Shown: piece by piece, positions 1-8,501 of the stretch | How the letters are laid out: each line of letters starts with the position of its first letter | Position numbering within the stretch: the stretch's first letter is position 1 | Source: Eggerthella sp. YY7918 | Lineage (GTDB): Bacteria > Actinomycetota > Coriobacteriia > Coriobacteriales > Eggerthellaceae | NCBI RefSeq assembly: GCF_000270285.1 | Contig: NC_015738.1 | Span: forward strand, 2,542,001-2,606,000 | Direction: 5' to 3' | DNA: 64,000 nt | Program-made: the position numbers and the translations under genes | Notes under the pieces: model-generated | What the model saw: the letters and a program-made list of their open reading frames with translations, nothing else | Told to the model about the DNA's origin: nothing | The model's database searches: none

Positions 1-61
1 CCTCTCGCAATCACTCTCTTTTCAAAAAGAAAATGATACCACCCGCTCAAGGAGGCACGCG

Positions 62-1624
62 CTATATTCGCATGTCGGTTTCTTCAGGTGGTTCGTCTAT
101 GCCAAGCGCCTGCTGTTCCGCCACGACAGCAGCAAGAGTATCTTGCTGAGAATGAATACCCATTTTTCGGTAGATATTACGGACATGAGTTTTCACCGTC
201 TCTTTTGATAGAGTAAGCTCTTCGCAGATGTCGGCTCGACTTGATCCGCGCGCAAGCATAGAAAATATTTCCTGCTCCCGTGATGTCAATGCATATCGAC
301 GGCCTACGAGTTCACACGCACGATCAAAACTGTCGGGCATTTCGTTCATTTCGCCAGGTCGAACCATACCCCATCCCGTTTGAAGATTTTTTCGATCGCT
401 CATAACCAGCGAAACAGCCAGCAAAACAAATACCATCACCGTCGCGAGATCACGTGCAGTATGAACGGTAATATCAAAGGTATACACCACGCCGCTTCCT
501 ATAAGCGCCCCAACGACTTGACCCAGTAGTAAAAAGCACGTCGTGATCGCAAACACCCAGTTTGCAGGCAATCCGCGTTGGTTGATGAGAAACGTACACA
601 AGGCCCACATCATTATATCGACGAAACGATATCCCAAAGTGTGAATAAACAGTCCCTCTGGCGCATCGGGACTCACTACTGCTAAAACTAAATAACCAGC
701 CGCCATGATAAGAAAACCAACCTGATAGATAAGTTGGTTGAAATCCATTCGAAAAAAGAGCGCGCATACAAACAACACTATGGCTGAAAGGGCAAAACTT
801 GCTGCAGAAAGGGCTACAACTGGCCCCTCAACTCCCCCGAGCAAGAGAACCGCCTGCACAATACCGAACGATAGCCCTTGCGTGAACGATGTTGCTAAAA
901 AGCGACGGGGAATATATAACGGCGCATCTAAACCGTGCATGAGCAAGGCGGGCGTTACAGGAACATCCCGAACAAGAAGCCTCATGCATATCGGGGGTAT
1001 AACAACCGCGACTATCCATACCGCAATATCTGGCAAAAATGTAATGCAAACCGTCAGCAACGCAGCAACTACGGTCCCCACTACACCATGCAAAATGGTA
1101 ATACGCGGGCCCAATTCCCCCAGCACACGTCCCCACTCAACATGAAGACAGGCCGTCCCTGCGCCCATCAATACCCCACCAAAACACGTAACCACCGCAT
1201 TAATAGAAAAGACGGTTAGGGGTGAATACGATAGCATCCCGCATATACCCACTCCTACCGACATTGTGGCCGACACGCATATTAAATACCAACGACCCTG
1301 TGGAACAATACCTTTCAATTTGAACAAGAACCCCAGTAACAAGAACGTCAAAGCATAGGCGGTAAGAGGAACAACCCAACCAGGAAGAATGAAATCAAGC
1401 TCGTTAAGAAATGCAGGGCTGAATAAGGTTGTTTGGAACACAAGCCATACCCATGTCCAAAACAAACCAAAACCTATCGATAACCTTGGGTGAATACGTA
1501 TTTCATGGAGAAATGACATGAGCATCACACGCCGCTCGCGCCAACCCACTACGACACGCTGTGTACTTCGAGAACCCTCCGCGGCAGACACCGCTCGGTT
1601 TTTCATATCGCTTTCACTCTGCAT
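62..1624 (-). CDS. LuxR-family regulator with multi-TM N-terminal sensor
   Basis: Predicted 520-residue membrane-anchored transcription factor. About 430 residues of strongly hydrophobic sequence (many TM segments, likely 12) are followed by a C-terminal LuxR/FixJ helix-turn-helix with the usual LTSREQEIFSMLARG and SKETVKTHVRNIYRKM elements. The ATG chosen follows a GGGAGGGG ribosome site by ten bases; later ATGs lack one. It is transcribed away from the flavoprotein gene that follows, and this pairing recurs three more times in the window, so it probably senses the substrate of that flavoprotein or a related signal and controls its transcription. Family recognition is secure; the ligand is unknown. 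Confidence 0.88.
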   Translation of the reverse strand: MQSESDMKNRAVSAAEGSRSTQRVVVGWRERRVMLMSFLHEIRIHPRLSIGFGLFWTWVWLVFQTTLFSPAFLNELDFILPGWVVPLTAYALTFLLLGFLFKLKGIVPQGRWYLICVSATMSVGVGICGMLSYSPLTVFSINAVVTCFGGVLMGAGTACLHVEWGRVLGELGPRITILHGVVGTVVAALLTVCITFLPDIAVWIVAVVIPPICMRLLVRDVPVTPALLMHGLDAPLYIPRRFLATSFTQGLSFGIVQAVLLLGGVEGPVVALSAASFALSAIVLFVCALFFRMDFNQLIYQVGFLIMAAGYLVLAVVSPDAPEGLFIHTLGYRFVDIMMWALCTFLINQRGLPANWVFAITTCFLLLGQVVGALIGSGVVYTFDITVHTARDLATVMVFVLLAVSLVMSDRKNLQTGWGMVRPGEMNEMPDSFDRACELVGRRYALTSREQEIFSMLARGSSRADICEELTLSKETVKTHVRNIYRKMGIHSQQDTLAAVVAEQQALGIDEPPEETDMRI

Positions 1625-1700
1625 GCCCCAAACGCCCCTCCCTGAGCACCTGTGCGCTCGGGTCATGGTATCACAGCGCGCTACAAGCAGCCCTCTGCAT

Positions 1701-1723
1701 ATCTACCCCTTCCGGGGGTAGAT
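1701..1723. promoter_or_regulatory. 9-bp inverted repeat, NarL-like dyad
   Basis: Perfect arms ATCTACCCC and GGGGTAGAT flank the loop TTCCG in the region between the divergent LuxR and flavoprotein genes. The TACCCC...GGGGTA core resembles the inverted heptamers bound by NarL-type LuxR-family domains, so it may be the operator of the adjacent regulator. A hairpin role in RNA is the alternative. Confidence 0.4.
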
Positions 1724-1870
1724 GTTCTCACCTGCGAATTTACCGCGTAAGGGGGATGGCAAAACAAAGGCCTGTACCGTAACTTCAATGGCAGCTCATC
1801 TATATGCGGAAGTGATAGGGGTACCTTTCCGTACCGATGAGCAAAACAATACAGGGAGGAAGGACTACGT

Positions 1871-3721
1871 ATGGAGAGTCGCGAGAGTGTTTCTAAGACG
1901 GGCGTATCTCGTCGCCAGTTTCTCATTGGTGCAGGTTTGGCAGGCTTAGGTGCCGCAGGAGCAGGTCTTGCAGGATGTGCGCCCAGCGGAGAAAAAGCTC
2001 CCGCCGGCGGCGCGTCAAGTGACGGTGGTGGCAGCGTTGTAACCGACTCCGCCTCACTTACCGGCAATCCGCTAGGTGCAAATGCAGCCGTAAATTGGAC
2101 GTTTATGACACCGCCGGAGGAAATTCCGTCTGACCAAATTACCGGCAGTGAAGACGTTGACGTACTTGTGGTCGGTTGCGGCTTCGCGGGCGCTATTGCA
2201 TCAGTTACTGCAGCTGAATACGGGGCGAAAACGCTTTGTATCGACAAGCAGGATACTTGGTCGGGTCGTGGCGGCCATATCACAGCCTATGGCTCAAAAA
2301 TCGTCAAGCAGTACGCAGGTGAAGGCTGGTTTAAAGAGGCTGACTACTCGCATGTTGTCCGCCGTCTTATTGAATGGGCAACCGGCCGCGTCAAAGAGCC
2401 CCTCATGTGGCAATTCGCACGCAAATCTGGAGCCTGCATGGACTGGCTCGTTGACCTTGTAGCAGAGTCTGGCTTGCACCCCACGCTTTGGGCAGGTTTC
2501 TATAAGGGTCCCGACTATACCGAGGAACCTATTACGCATTTCTTCTACGATGATTCGACTGACTTCGTCTATCTTGATGGCGTGTCTACCGGCCTTGGTA
2601 TGGCAGTGCTTATCCCTGCAGTCCTCGCAGAAGGAGAGAAGAAGGGCGTTGAGTATCGCTATAACACTCCTTGCGTGCGCCTTGTTCGGGATGGCGAAGG
2701 TCCGGTTACGGGCGCTATCGTGGGCGAAGAGGGCAAATACACTCAGATCAACGCCAAGTCTGTCATTATCGCGGCAGGCGATTACCTAGACGATGACGAA
2801 ATGCGTTCACGCTACCAGCCTTTCACCTGGCATGCCGACAGCCGTCTCTATATCCCCTTCGGTATCTCTACAGGAGATCTGCATAAGCAGGCTATGTGGG
2901 TCGGTGGAGCCATGCAGGAATCCGAGCCGCACTGCGCTACCATTCATTTGGAGTCTGGTGCACAAAGCTACAATTTCCTTCACGTCAATGTCAACGGCGA
3001 ACGCTTTATGAACGAAGACGTAAACACTCAGTCGAAATCGTGCGTAAAGTCTTATCAGCCCGAAGGCAAAGCATTCACCATTTATGATGCCAACTCGCTC
3101 GAGAAATTTGCGCAGTCATGCAATGATGGCATATCGGGCGGCATCTCTTCTGACCAGCAATACCGTCGCTACGGCGTGCCATTCGACATGGAAGTAGAGC
3201 TGAAACTTCGCCAAGCAAAGATCGACCAAGGATTGCTGTTCCAGGCCGACACCCTTGATGAGCTGGCCGAGAAGGCGGGCATCGATGCCGAGGGCCTTAA
3301 AGCAACCGTTGCACGATACAACGAACTTGCCGCCAAGGGCAATGACGATGATTTTGGGAAGCGCCCTGAAATTCTTTGGCCCATCGACACGCCACCGTTC
3401 TTCGCTGGCCAGTTAGTATCCACCTTGCTTGCTGCCTCAGGTGGATTGCGCCAAGACACTGCATGTCATGTGCTTGACAATGAGAACAATCCCATTGAAG
3501 GACTTTATGTATGCGGCGCTGCGGGTGGAGAATACTTCTCGAACGACTATCCTACAATCTGCCCCGGCACAAATCATGGACGCTGCCTGACCTTTGGTCG
3601 TATCGCCGGTATTAATGCCGCGGGAGGAGACGCTGATAAAGAAATTGCCGATCTTGAAATTCTAAGTGGCAACATGCCCGAAGAAGATCGCATCAACACG
3701 GTAACCCCCTCGAAACTGTAG
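1871..3721 (+). CDS. Tat-exported FAD-dependent reductase, fumarate-reductase flavoprotein family
   Basis: 616 residues. The N-terminus has a twin-arginine motif (SRRQFL, residues 13-18) and a lipobox-like LAGC with Cys36, so it is likely exported folded and lipid-anchored. A FAD Rossmann GCGFAG (102-107) follows. The body matches the FAD_binding_2 / flavocytochrome c family, ending in NHGRCLTFGRIAG. After the conserved NGERFMNED the expected fumarate-reductase TRD with the proton-donating Arg is not seen (NTQSKS instead), so the substrate is probably not fumarate. No heme-binding motif or FMN domain is present; electrons must come from a separate carrier. GGGAGGAAGG precedes the ATG. Regulated, by inference, by the divergent LuxR protein. 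Confidence 0.9.
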   Translation: MESRESVSKTGVSRRQFLIGAGLAGLGAAGAGLAGCAPSGEKAPAGGASSDGGGSVVTDSASLTGNPLGANAAVNWTFMTPPEEIPSDQITGSEDVDVLVVGCGFAGAIASVTAAEYGAKTLCIDKQDTWSGRGGHITAYGSKIVKQYAGEGWFKEADYSHVVRRLIEWATGRVKEPLMWQFARKSGACMDWLVDLVAESGLHPTLWAGFYKGPDYTEEPITHFFYDDSTDFVYLDGVSTGLGMAVLIPAVLAEGEKKGVEYRYNTPCVRLVRDGEGPVTGAIVGEEGKYTQINAKSVIIAAGDYLDDDEMRSRYQPFTWHADSRLYIPFGISTGDLHKQAMWVGGAMQESEPHCATIHLESGAQSYNFLHVNVNGERFMNEDVNTQSKSCVKSYQPEGKAFTIYDANSLEKFAQSCNDGISGGISSDQQYRRYGVPFDMEVELKLRQAKIDQGLLFQADTLDELAEKAGIDAEGLKATVARYNELAAKGNDDDFGKRPEILWPIDTPPFFAGQLVSTLLAASGGLRQDTACHVLDNENNPIEGLYVCGAAGGEYFSNDYPTICPGTNHGRCLTFGRIAGINAAGGDADKEIADLEILSGNMPEEDRINTVTPSKL

Positions 3722-3740
3722 AGCTGAAGCCTATCCCCGT

Positions 3741-3776
3741 AAGCCGCCCGACACTCCCTCCCCCGTCGGGCGGCTT
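3741..3776. terminator. Rho-independent terminator, possibly bidirectional
   Basis: Perfect 12-bp arms AAGCCGCCCGAC / GTCGGGCGGCTT lie between the convergent flavoprotein gene and the EthD operon. Confidence 0.8.
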
Positions 3777-3832
3777 CTTCATGGGTGCTCTATCGTTTAG
3801 AGCGCAATCCTACGTCCTCTTTCGTGTTGATC

Positions 3833-4567
3833 TTAGAGAGGATATCCTCCGCAAGACGAACTTTCCACGACAGGGTGTGTCTCAACCAAGTAGGTGTCAA
3901 TAGAGCCAATAAAGTCAGATCCATGGGCAGCCAAACGCTGGAACTCTTTGGAATCATAGAAGCAATCGAAAGCTTCCTTATTCTCAAAATAGAACTCAAC
4001 CATGCCATCGCACGGCAGCTGCTCGTACGTAGCAGGTTTTCCATCCACGAATCGGTCGATTACAAGATTCTGATTGTAACCCGCATGGCCAGGGACCGCT
4101 TCAACGAGCGCGGCATGCGCATACCACCACTCGCGCTGGAATTCCGCAGGACTCACACCATCTGCCCGACTCAAAAACGACACGCGATGGATGAGGTTTT
4201 TGTCCCGCAAATAGGGAGGAACCTCGCGAACCACCTTGCGAGAAAACACGAGGATGTCGCACAAGCGCTTCTGCAGAAGGATCTCCGCGTCATCGAGAAG
4301 CGCATTGCCGGTTTCGACATCGAGCGACTGCACCCCTTCCACCATGTCGGTATACGTATCGAAATGAAGCTCGGAGTATCCGTCTATGTCGATGCTGCCA
4401 CCCTCGATGGGATGACGATGTTCGTTATCGATCACCAGGTTTTGGTTGTAGATGCGCAGGTTCTTCATACCTGCAGCAATCGGCCCATGGATATTGAGCC
4501 AGTGTTCCGAAAACGATTCCTGGGTAAAGGCATCGTTCTTTTTCAATAGTCCGCATCGAACAATCAT
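3833..4567 (-). CDS. Tandem EthD-domain protein (subfamily A)
   Basis: 244 residues made of two similar EthD/dimeric alpha-beta-barrel halves. The first opens MIVRCGLLKKND and carries HWLNIHGPIA and YNQNLVID. The second repeats the plan (RVSFLSRADGVS, EWWYAHAALVE, GYNQNLVIDR). EthD proteins are small and act in ring or ether degradation, often with no known cofactor; no precise reaction can be assigned. It is the last gene of a six-gene minus-strand run (EthD, three SDRs, SnoaL, EthD). Its closest relative here is the EthD protein ending at 14174. Start supported by GGGAGAGG. Could form a heteromer with the other EthD proteins. Confidence 0.8.
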   Translation of the reverse strand: MIVRCGLLKKNDAFTQESFSEHWLNIHGPIAAGMKNLRIYNQNLVIDNEHRHPIEGGSIDIDGYSELHFDTYTDMVEGVQSLDVETGNALLDDAEILLQKRLCDILVFSRKVVREVPPYLRDKNLIHRVSFLSRADGVSPAEFQREWWYAHAALVEAVPGHAGYNQNLVIDRFVDGKPATYEQLPCDGMVEFYFENKEAFDCFYDSKEFQRLAAHGSDFIGSIDTYLVETHPVVESSSCGGYPL

Positions 4568-4615
4568 GCGTTCCTCTCCCTTTCTTGGAGCAACAGCCCA
4601 GAATCGGGCTTGCAG

Positions 4616-5107
4616 TTACATCATGAAAACCTTATAGGCGTTGGCGCAGTCCTCGTAGCGCTTCTTTATGTTGCCTTCGCCTCGTAGATAGGTCAGGGAC
4701 ATCTCTGTGAAATACCATCGCCCGTCAATCTTCACATACGTATTGTCGTAGTGGGCGCGACCCACAAACTCGCCTCCATGCTCCGCATCGTACAAATCAT
4801 CCTGAAGAGACCAATGCGAGATGGCCGCTCCCTCGCCCGTCAGCTCAATCCAATGGTGATGCCCCTGGTGACTTGAGGTAACGCCCTCTGCAAACTTGGC
4901 CTGCATTGTGGCGAGCATCCCTTCACGCCCTTCGTAGCGTCCGCCCGTTGTGTTGTTGATGAAGACAAAATCCTCAACAAGACACGCGCGCAATCCGTCC
5001 CAGTCTTTCGCATCAAGCGTATCCCAATACGTAGCCTGCAATCGTTCGATAGCCCTCAAATCTTCCTGAGCCTCGATTCGTCTCTCAAGCTCTTCAAGCG
5101 TTGCCAT
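4616..5107 (-). CDS. SnoaL-like / BaiE-like dehydratase or isomerase
   Basis: 163 residues, NTF2/SnoaL fold, the size of the bile-acid 7-alpha-dehydratase BaiE. Tyr27 and Asp32 in YWDTLDAKDW match the spacing of BaiE Tyr30/Asp35. A His-rich SHQGHHHW (80-86) holds the expected His, Asp103/104 fits the second acid, and Arg142 fits the C-terminal Arg. Such enzymes remove or shift groups by acid-base chemistry without cofactor, typically on steroid or polyketide-like rings. It sits between an SDR and an EthD gene in one operon. A bile-acid role is not shown: the CoA ligase and CoA transferase of a bai operon are absent nearby. GGAAGAGGG precedes the ATG. Confidence 0.72.
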   Translation of the reverse strand: MATLEELERRIEAQEDLRAIERLQATYWDTLDAKDWDGLRACLVEDFVFINNTTGGRYEGREGMLATMQAKFAEGVTSSHQGHHHWIELTGEGAAISHWSLQDDLYDAEHGGEFVGRAHYDNTYVKIDGRWYFTEMSLTYLRGEGNIKKRYEDCANAYKVFMM

Positions 5108-5123
5108 TGTTCCCTCTTCCAGC

Positions 5124-5873
5124 CTAGGTCAAACTGAATCCGCCCTCGTTATAAATGGTCTCGCCCGTAATGAACGACGCATCTTCCGAAGCCAGGAACA
5201 GCGCTACGTCCACCGTCTCTTGAATTTCGCCGTAGCGCCCAAACGGCATCTTCGCCAAAAATGCTGCGCTGCGTTCCGGATCGTTGATGGTTCCGGCAGC
5301 AATACGCGTTTTTGACGTACCGGGACCGATGGCGTTCACGTGAATGCCATATTTTGCCAGCTCAAGTGCCATCACTTGCGTCAACATCTTGACAGCAGCC
5401 TTCGATGGGCCGTACGGGGTAACGCCCCCGATGGTCTTCCGCGAGCTATTGGAGCTCGTGTTGACGATGTAGCCCTTCACACCAAGCTCGACCATCGTAC
5501 GGGCAACCGCTTGACCAACATAGAACTCGCCGTTCAAGTTAGTGTCTATAACGTCAAGCCATCCCTCTTTGGAACACTCAAGGAAGGGTTGCCTATGAAC
5601 AATGCCGGCATTATTCATGAGCACATCGATACGCCCATAGCGATCAATAACCTTTTGCACGCTCTCTTGAACCTGATCGTAATCGCGAACGTCGCAATGT
5701 AGGCAGTACACGCGATCGTTGTCGCCGAACACCTCTTCCATCGTGTCATCTTCAATATCGAAGATGGCCACCTGGGCGCCCTCTTGCACAAGCTGTTCGA
5801 CCATGCCGCGCCCCAAACCATTGGCGCCGCCGGTCACCAGCGCTATCTTATCGATGAACCTTTGTTTTTCCAT
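5124..5873 (-). CDS. Short-chain dehydrogenase/reductase, first of three
   Basis: 249-residue classical SDR, cytoplasmic. TGGANGLG near the N-terminus binds the dinucleotide; an Asp at the end of beta-2 (IFDIED) favours NAD(H). NNAG is present, the catalytic Ser is in NTSSNSS, and the Tyr/Lys pair is YGPSK. The C-terminal FLASEDASFITGETIYNEGG is typical. It shares an operon with two further SDRs and a SnoaL protein, so it likely oxidises or reduces a hydroxyl/keto group of the island's substrate. Length equals that of BaiA-type hydroxysteroid dehydrogenases, but length alone does not identify the substrate. RBS AAGGAG. Confidence 0.85.
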   Translation of the reverse strand: MEKQRFIDKIALVTGGANGLGRGMVEQLVQEGAQVAIFDIEDDTMEEVFGDNDRVYCLHCDVRDYDQVQESVQKVIDRYGRIDVLMNNAGIVHRQPFLECSKEGWLDVIDTNLNGEFYVGQAVARTMVELGVKGYIVNTSSNSSRKTIGGVTPYGPSKAAVKMLTQVMALELAKYGIHVNAIGPGTSKTRIAAGTINDPERSAAFLAKMPFGRYGEIQETVDVALFLASEDASFITGETIYNEGGFSLT

Positions 5874-5910
5874 ATCTATTCTCCTTGCTCATGCCGTGTT
5901 TTCGCATGTT

Positions 5911-6666
5911 CTAGAGACTCTGGCCGCCGTCTTCGAAGATGACCTCTCCCAACATGAACGAAGACTCCTCCGAAGCGAGGAACAACGCCACATCCACAGC
6001 CTCTCGCACTTCGCCATAGCGATGTATGGGAATGTCGTTGAGAAACTGCTCGTTCATCTTCGGATTCGAACGAGTCGGTTCGCTCATACGGGTCTTCGTC
6101 GTGCCAGGTCCGAAGGCATTGACGCGTATTCCGTATTCGGCAAGTTCTTTAGCGAATTGCTTGGTAAAAACAGCGATGGCCGCTTTGGTCGCCGGATAGG
6201 CGCCTAAATACTTGGGAATAAACCGGAAGGTGTTCGAAGAGGTATTAACGATAACCCCCTTCGTCTTCTTTTCAACCATACACTGGGCAACAGCCTGCGC
6301 CACGTAAAACGATCCGTTCAGATTGGTGTTGACTACACGGTCCCATTCATCCTTGGGACACGTGAGCATGCTGTTCTTTTCGCCATCTTTGAAGCAAATT
6401 CCCGCGTTGTTCATGAGAATATCGATGCGCCCGTACTTCTCTACGGCTTCATCGACCATGCGGTGCACGGCATCGTAGTCAGTGATGTCACATGCGATGG
6501 TATGGACACGCTCTTCGTCGCCAAACGTCTCTTCAAGCGTGTCAACCTCAATATCCACCGCGACAAGCTCTTCAACGCCCTCCGCGAGAAATCGCTTAAC
6601 CATACACTGTCCGATACCGTTTGCGGCACCGGTTACCAGCACTACTTTGTTATCAAACCGAGCCAT
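5911..6666 (-). CDS. Short-chain dehydrogenase/reductase, second of three
   Basis: 251-residue classical SDR and close paralogue of the neighbouring one. TGAANGIG is the nucleotide loop, an Asp after beta-2 (VAVDIEVD) suggests NAD(H), NNAGICF is the structural motif, and NTSSNTF plus YPATK supply the catalytic Ser, Tyr and Lys. The C-terminal FLASEESSFMLGEVIFEDGG matches the sister protein almost position for position, pointing to a tandem duplication that then diverged. A 37-bp gap separates it from the next SDR. AAGGGG precedes the start. Likely a different regio- or stereospecificity on the same pathway. Confidence 0.85.
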   Translation of the reverse strand: MARFDNKVVLVTGAANGIGQCMVKRFLAEGVEELVAVDIEVDTLEETFGDEERVHTIACDITDYDAVHRMVDEAVEKYGRIDILMNNAGICFKDGEKNSMLTCPKDEWDRVVNTNLNGSFYVAQAVAQCMVEKKTKGVIVNTSSNTFRFIPKYLGAYPATKAAIAVFTKQFAKELAEYGIRVNAFGPGTTKTRMSEPTRSNPKMNEQFLNDIPIHRYGEVREAVDVALFLASEESSFMLGEVIFEDGGQSL

Positions 6667-6718
6667 GATACACCCCTTCTCCTTGATGAGTTACCGCATG
6701 CGGTGGATTTGCATGCCG

Positions 6719-7615
6719 CTATTTTTGGTCGGCAGTCGCCAGATGGAGATAGGTCGTGGCACCGCCATCGGCGGCGATAAACTCACCGTTAATGAAGCTC
6801 GAGTCGTCGGATGCAAGGAACAGAACGACCGACGCAATCTCTTCGGGCAGTGCGTAGCGCTTCATGGAAGACGCCTCTACCAGTCCCTTGCGATTCTGGC
6901 CGCGCGGCATAGTCATACCGGAAAGAACAAGGCCGGGACTTACGGCGTTGACGCGAATGCCGTAGGTACCCAGGTCGGTAGCTGCCGCGCGCGTCATGCC
7001 CATGACGGCGGCCTTTGCCATGGCATAACCGACAAAATTCCCAGGACCAAAGTGAGTGCCCTGATAGGAGCACGTATTGACAATGGTGCCGCCACCAGCT
7101 TCGATGATAGCGGGCGCGCAATAGTGCATGCCGTTGTATACACCCCAGCAATCGACATCCATGATGCGCGTCAGCGACTCGCGCGTCTCGGTTAAAACGG
7201 AGCCGTTCTGGCACATTCCGGCGTTGTTAACCAGTACGTCAAGACGACCGCTCTCGTCGACCACTTTCTTGACCAGAGCCTGCCAAGCTTCTTCGTCGGC
7301 CACGTCCATCGGAAACGCCACGGCTTCTCCACCATCGGCTTTGATGGCAGCTTCGACGCGCTTCAAGCCTTCTTCTTCGATGTCGGCCATGTACACCTTG
7401 GCACCCTGCTGGGCGATCATCTTGGCTTCCATCTCGCCTTGCCCGCCTGCCGCACCGGTCACGATGACTACCTGGCCCTCGAATTTGCCGGTTCCTTCGG
7501 CAACGCGCGGCCAACGCTTGGCCTGAGCTTCAGCGTATACTTTTTCTTCAAATGCCTTTTGATCGGGACCCGAGACGACAGCGTTATCGAAAAACTCCGC
7601 TCGCTTTGACTTCAT
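6719..7615 (-). CDS. Short-chain dehydrogenase/reductase with N-terminal extension, third of three
   Basis: 298 residues. About 45 extra N-terminal residues precede the SDR core, which starts at the TGAAGGQG loop. Asp after beta-2 (YMADIEEE) suggests NAD(H). NNAGMCQ, NTCSYQG and YAMAK provide the classical active site. It is more distant from the other two SDRs than they are from each other. Extended SDRs of about this length reduce dihydrodaidzein in equol-forming Coriobacteriia, a possible analogy but not an identification. It is the second gene of the operon, after an EthD gene. Confidence 0.85.
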   Translation of the reverse strand: MKSKRAEFFDNAVVSGPDQKAFEEKVYAEAQAKRWPRVAEGTGKFEGQVVIVTGAAGGQGEMEAKMIAQQGAKVYMADIEEEGLKRVEAAIKADGGEAVAFPMDVADEEAWQALVKKVVDESGRLDVLVNNAGMCQNGSVLTETRESLTRIMDVDCWGVYNGMHYCAPAIIEAGGGTIVNTCSYQGTHFGPGNFVGYAMAKAAVMGMTRAAATDLGTYGIRVNAVSPGLVLSGMTMPRGQNRKGLVEASSMKRYALPEEIASVVLFLASDDSSFINGEFIAADGGATTYLHLATADQK

Positions 7616-7676
7616 ACTTCCACCTTCCCAAAAGAAGGGCCGTACCGCTCAGCGTGCGATACGGCCGATATCTCAT

Positions 7677-8375
7677 CTACTTCTTCAGCTCAACGGGAAC
7701 GGCCTCAACGAAATACGTCGTCACCGTGCCGATGAACTCGGCCGCATGCACGCTTGCACGCAGTTTGAAGCCCGGCGTGCTATAGCACTCATTGAAAGCG
7801 TCCATGTCTTCAAACCAGAACTCAACCATGCCCTCGACCGGCAGCTCTGCATAGTGAACAGGCTTGTCCTCTATCAAACGGTCGATGACGAGGTTCTGGT
7901 TGTAGCCACAGTACCCGCTCATGTGCTTCACCAGCAGAGAGTGGGTGTACCACCACTCGTCGTGGAACGTCGCTGCATCGACGCCCTCTTTGCGGTCGCA
8001 GAAGGAAACACGCTTGATAACCTTGCCTTCAAGATATCCCGGCACAAGCGTGTCGCGTTTCTTCACAACAACCATCGTGGAAAGAGGCTGCTCAACAAGC
8101 GGCTCCAAGGAAGCGAGGAGCGCATCGCCCGACTGGGCGAACGCCTCCAACATGTCGCCATAGCTGTCGAAGAACATCTCGATGAACCCGTCGATATCGA
8201 TAGCGCCCCGGCCCAAATGCGAACGCTGTTGGCGGTCAGTCACGAAATTGATCTCACACGCACGCAGCTCGGGCATGGCAGCGATCACCTCGCGCACTTC
8301 CCCCATCATTCCGTCACGAAACGCCTCTTCAGAAACTCCTTCTTTGCATTTCAACAAGCTAATCCTGGAAATCAT
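7677..8375 (-). CDS. Tandem EthD-domain protein (subfamily B), operon leader
   Basis: 232 residues, two EthD-like halves: MISRISLLKCKEGVS opens the first, and VIKRVSFCDRKEGVDAATF with EWWYTHSLLVK and GYNQNLVIDR marks the second. An in-frame upstream ATG would add 22 residues, but AAGGAAAGG sits correctly before the start used here, and all island paralogues begin with this MISR-type segment. Closest relative here is the EthD gene at 18576. First gene of the EthD-SDR-SDR-SDR-SnoaL-EthD operon, with the shared palindromic box about 70 bp upstream. Biochemical role unknown. Confidence 0.8.
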   Translation of the reverse strand: MISRISLLKCKEGVSEEAFRDGMMGEVREVIAAMPELRACEINFVTDRQQRSHLGRGAIDIDGFIEMFFDSYGDMLEAFAQSGDALLASLEPLVEQPLSTMVVVKKRDTLVPGYLEGKVIKRVSFCDRKEGVDAATFHDEWWYTHSLLVKHMSGYCGYNQNLVIDRLIEDKPVHYAELPVEGMVEFWFEDMDAFNECYSTPGFKLRASVHAAEFIGTVTTYFVEAVPVELKK

Positions 8376-8423
8376 GTTGTGCCCTTTCCTTAGATCGTTC
8401 AGGAATTTTAGTATCCGGTAGCG

Positions 8424-8476
8424 GTTGCACACCTTCAACAACGCACTTGAAAGTGTGCAACTAACTTCGGAGTAAG
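8424..8476. promoter_or_regulatory. HxlR-regulon palindrome, site 1
   Basis: Contains aacGCACTTGAAAGTG, one of five similar boxes in the island. Two overlapping dyads are visible: CACTT-GA-AAGTG at 8444-8455, and an outer perfect GTTGCACAC (8424-8432) / GTGTGCAAC (8453-8461). A degenerate second half-site (ACTTCGGAGT) follows. It lies upstream of the EthD-SDR operon. Operator function is inferred from repetition. Confidence 0.6.
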
Positions 8477-8501
8477 TGCCTTTGATCAGGTACTACGTGG
8501 T

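Noticed and set aside
1-61. A gene in the first 61 bases
   Set aside because: Too short; no recognisable coding or RNA feature beyond the downstream flank of the LuxR gene.
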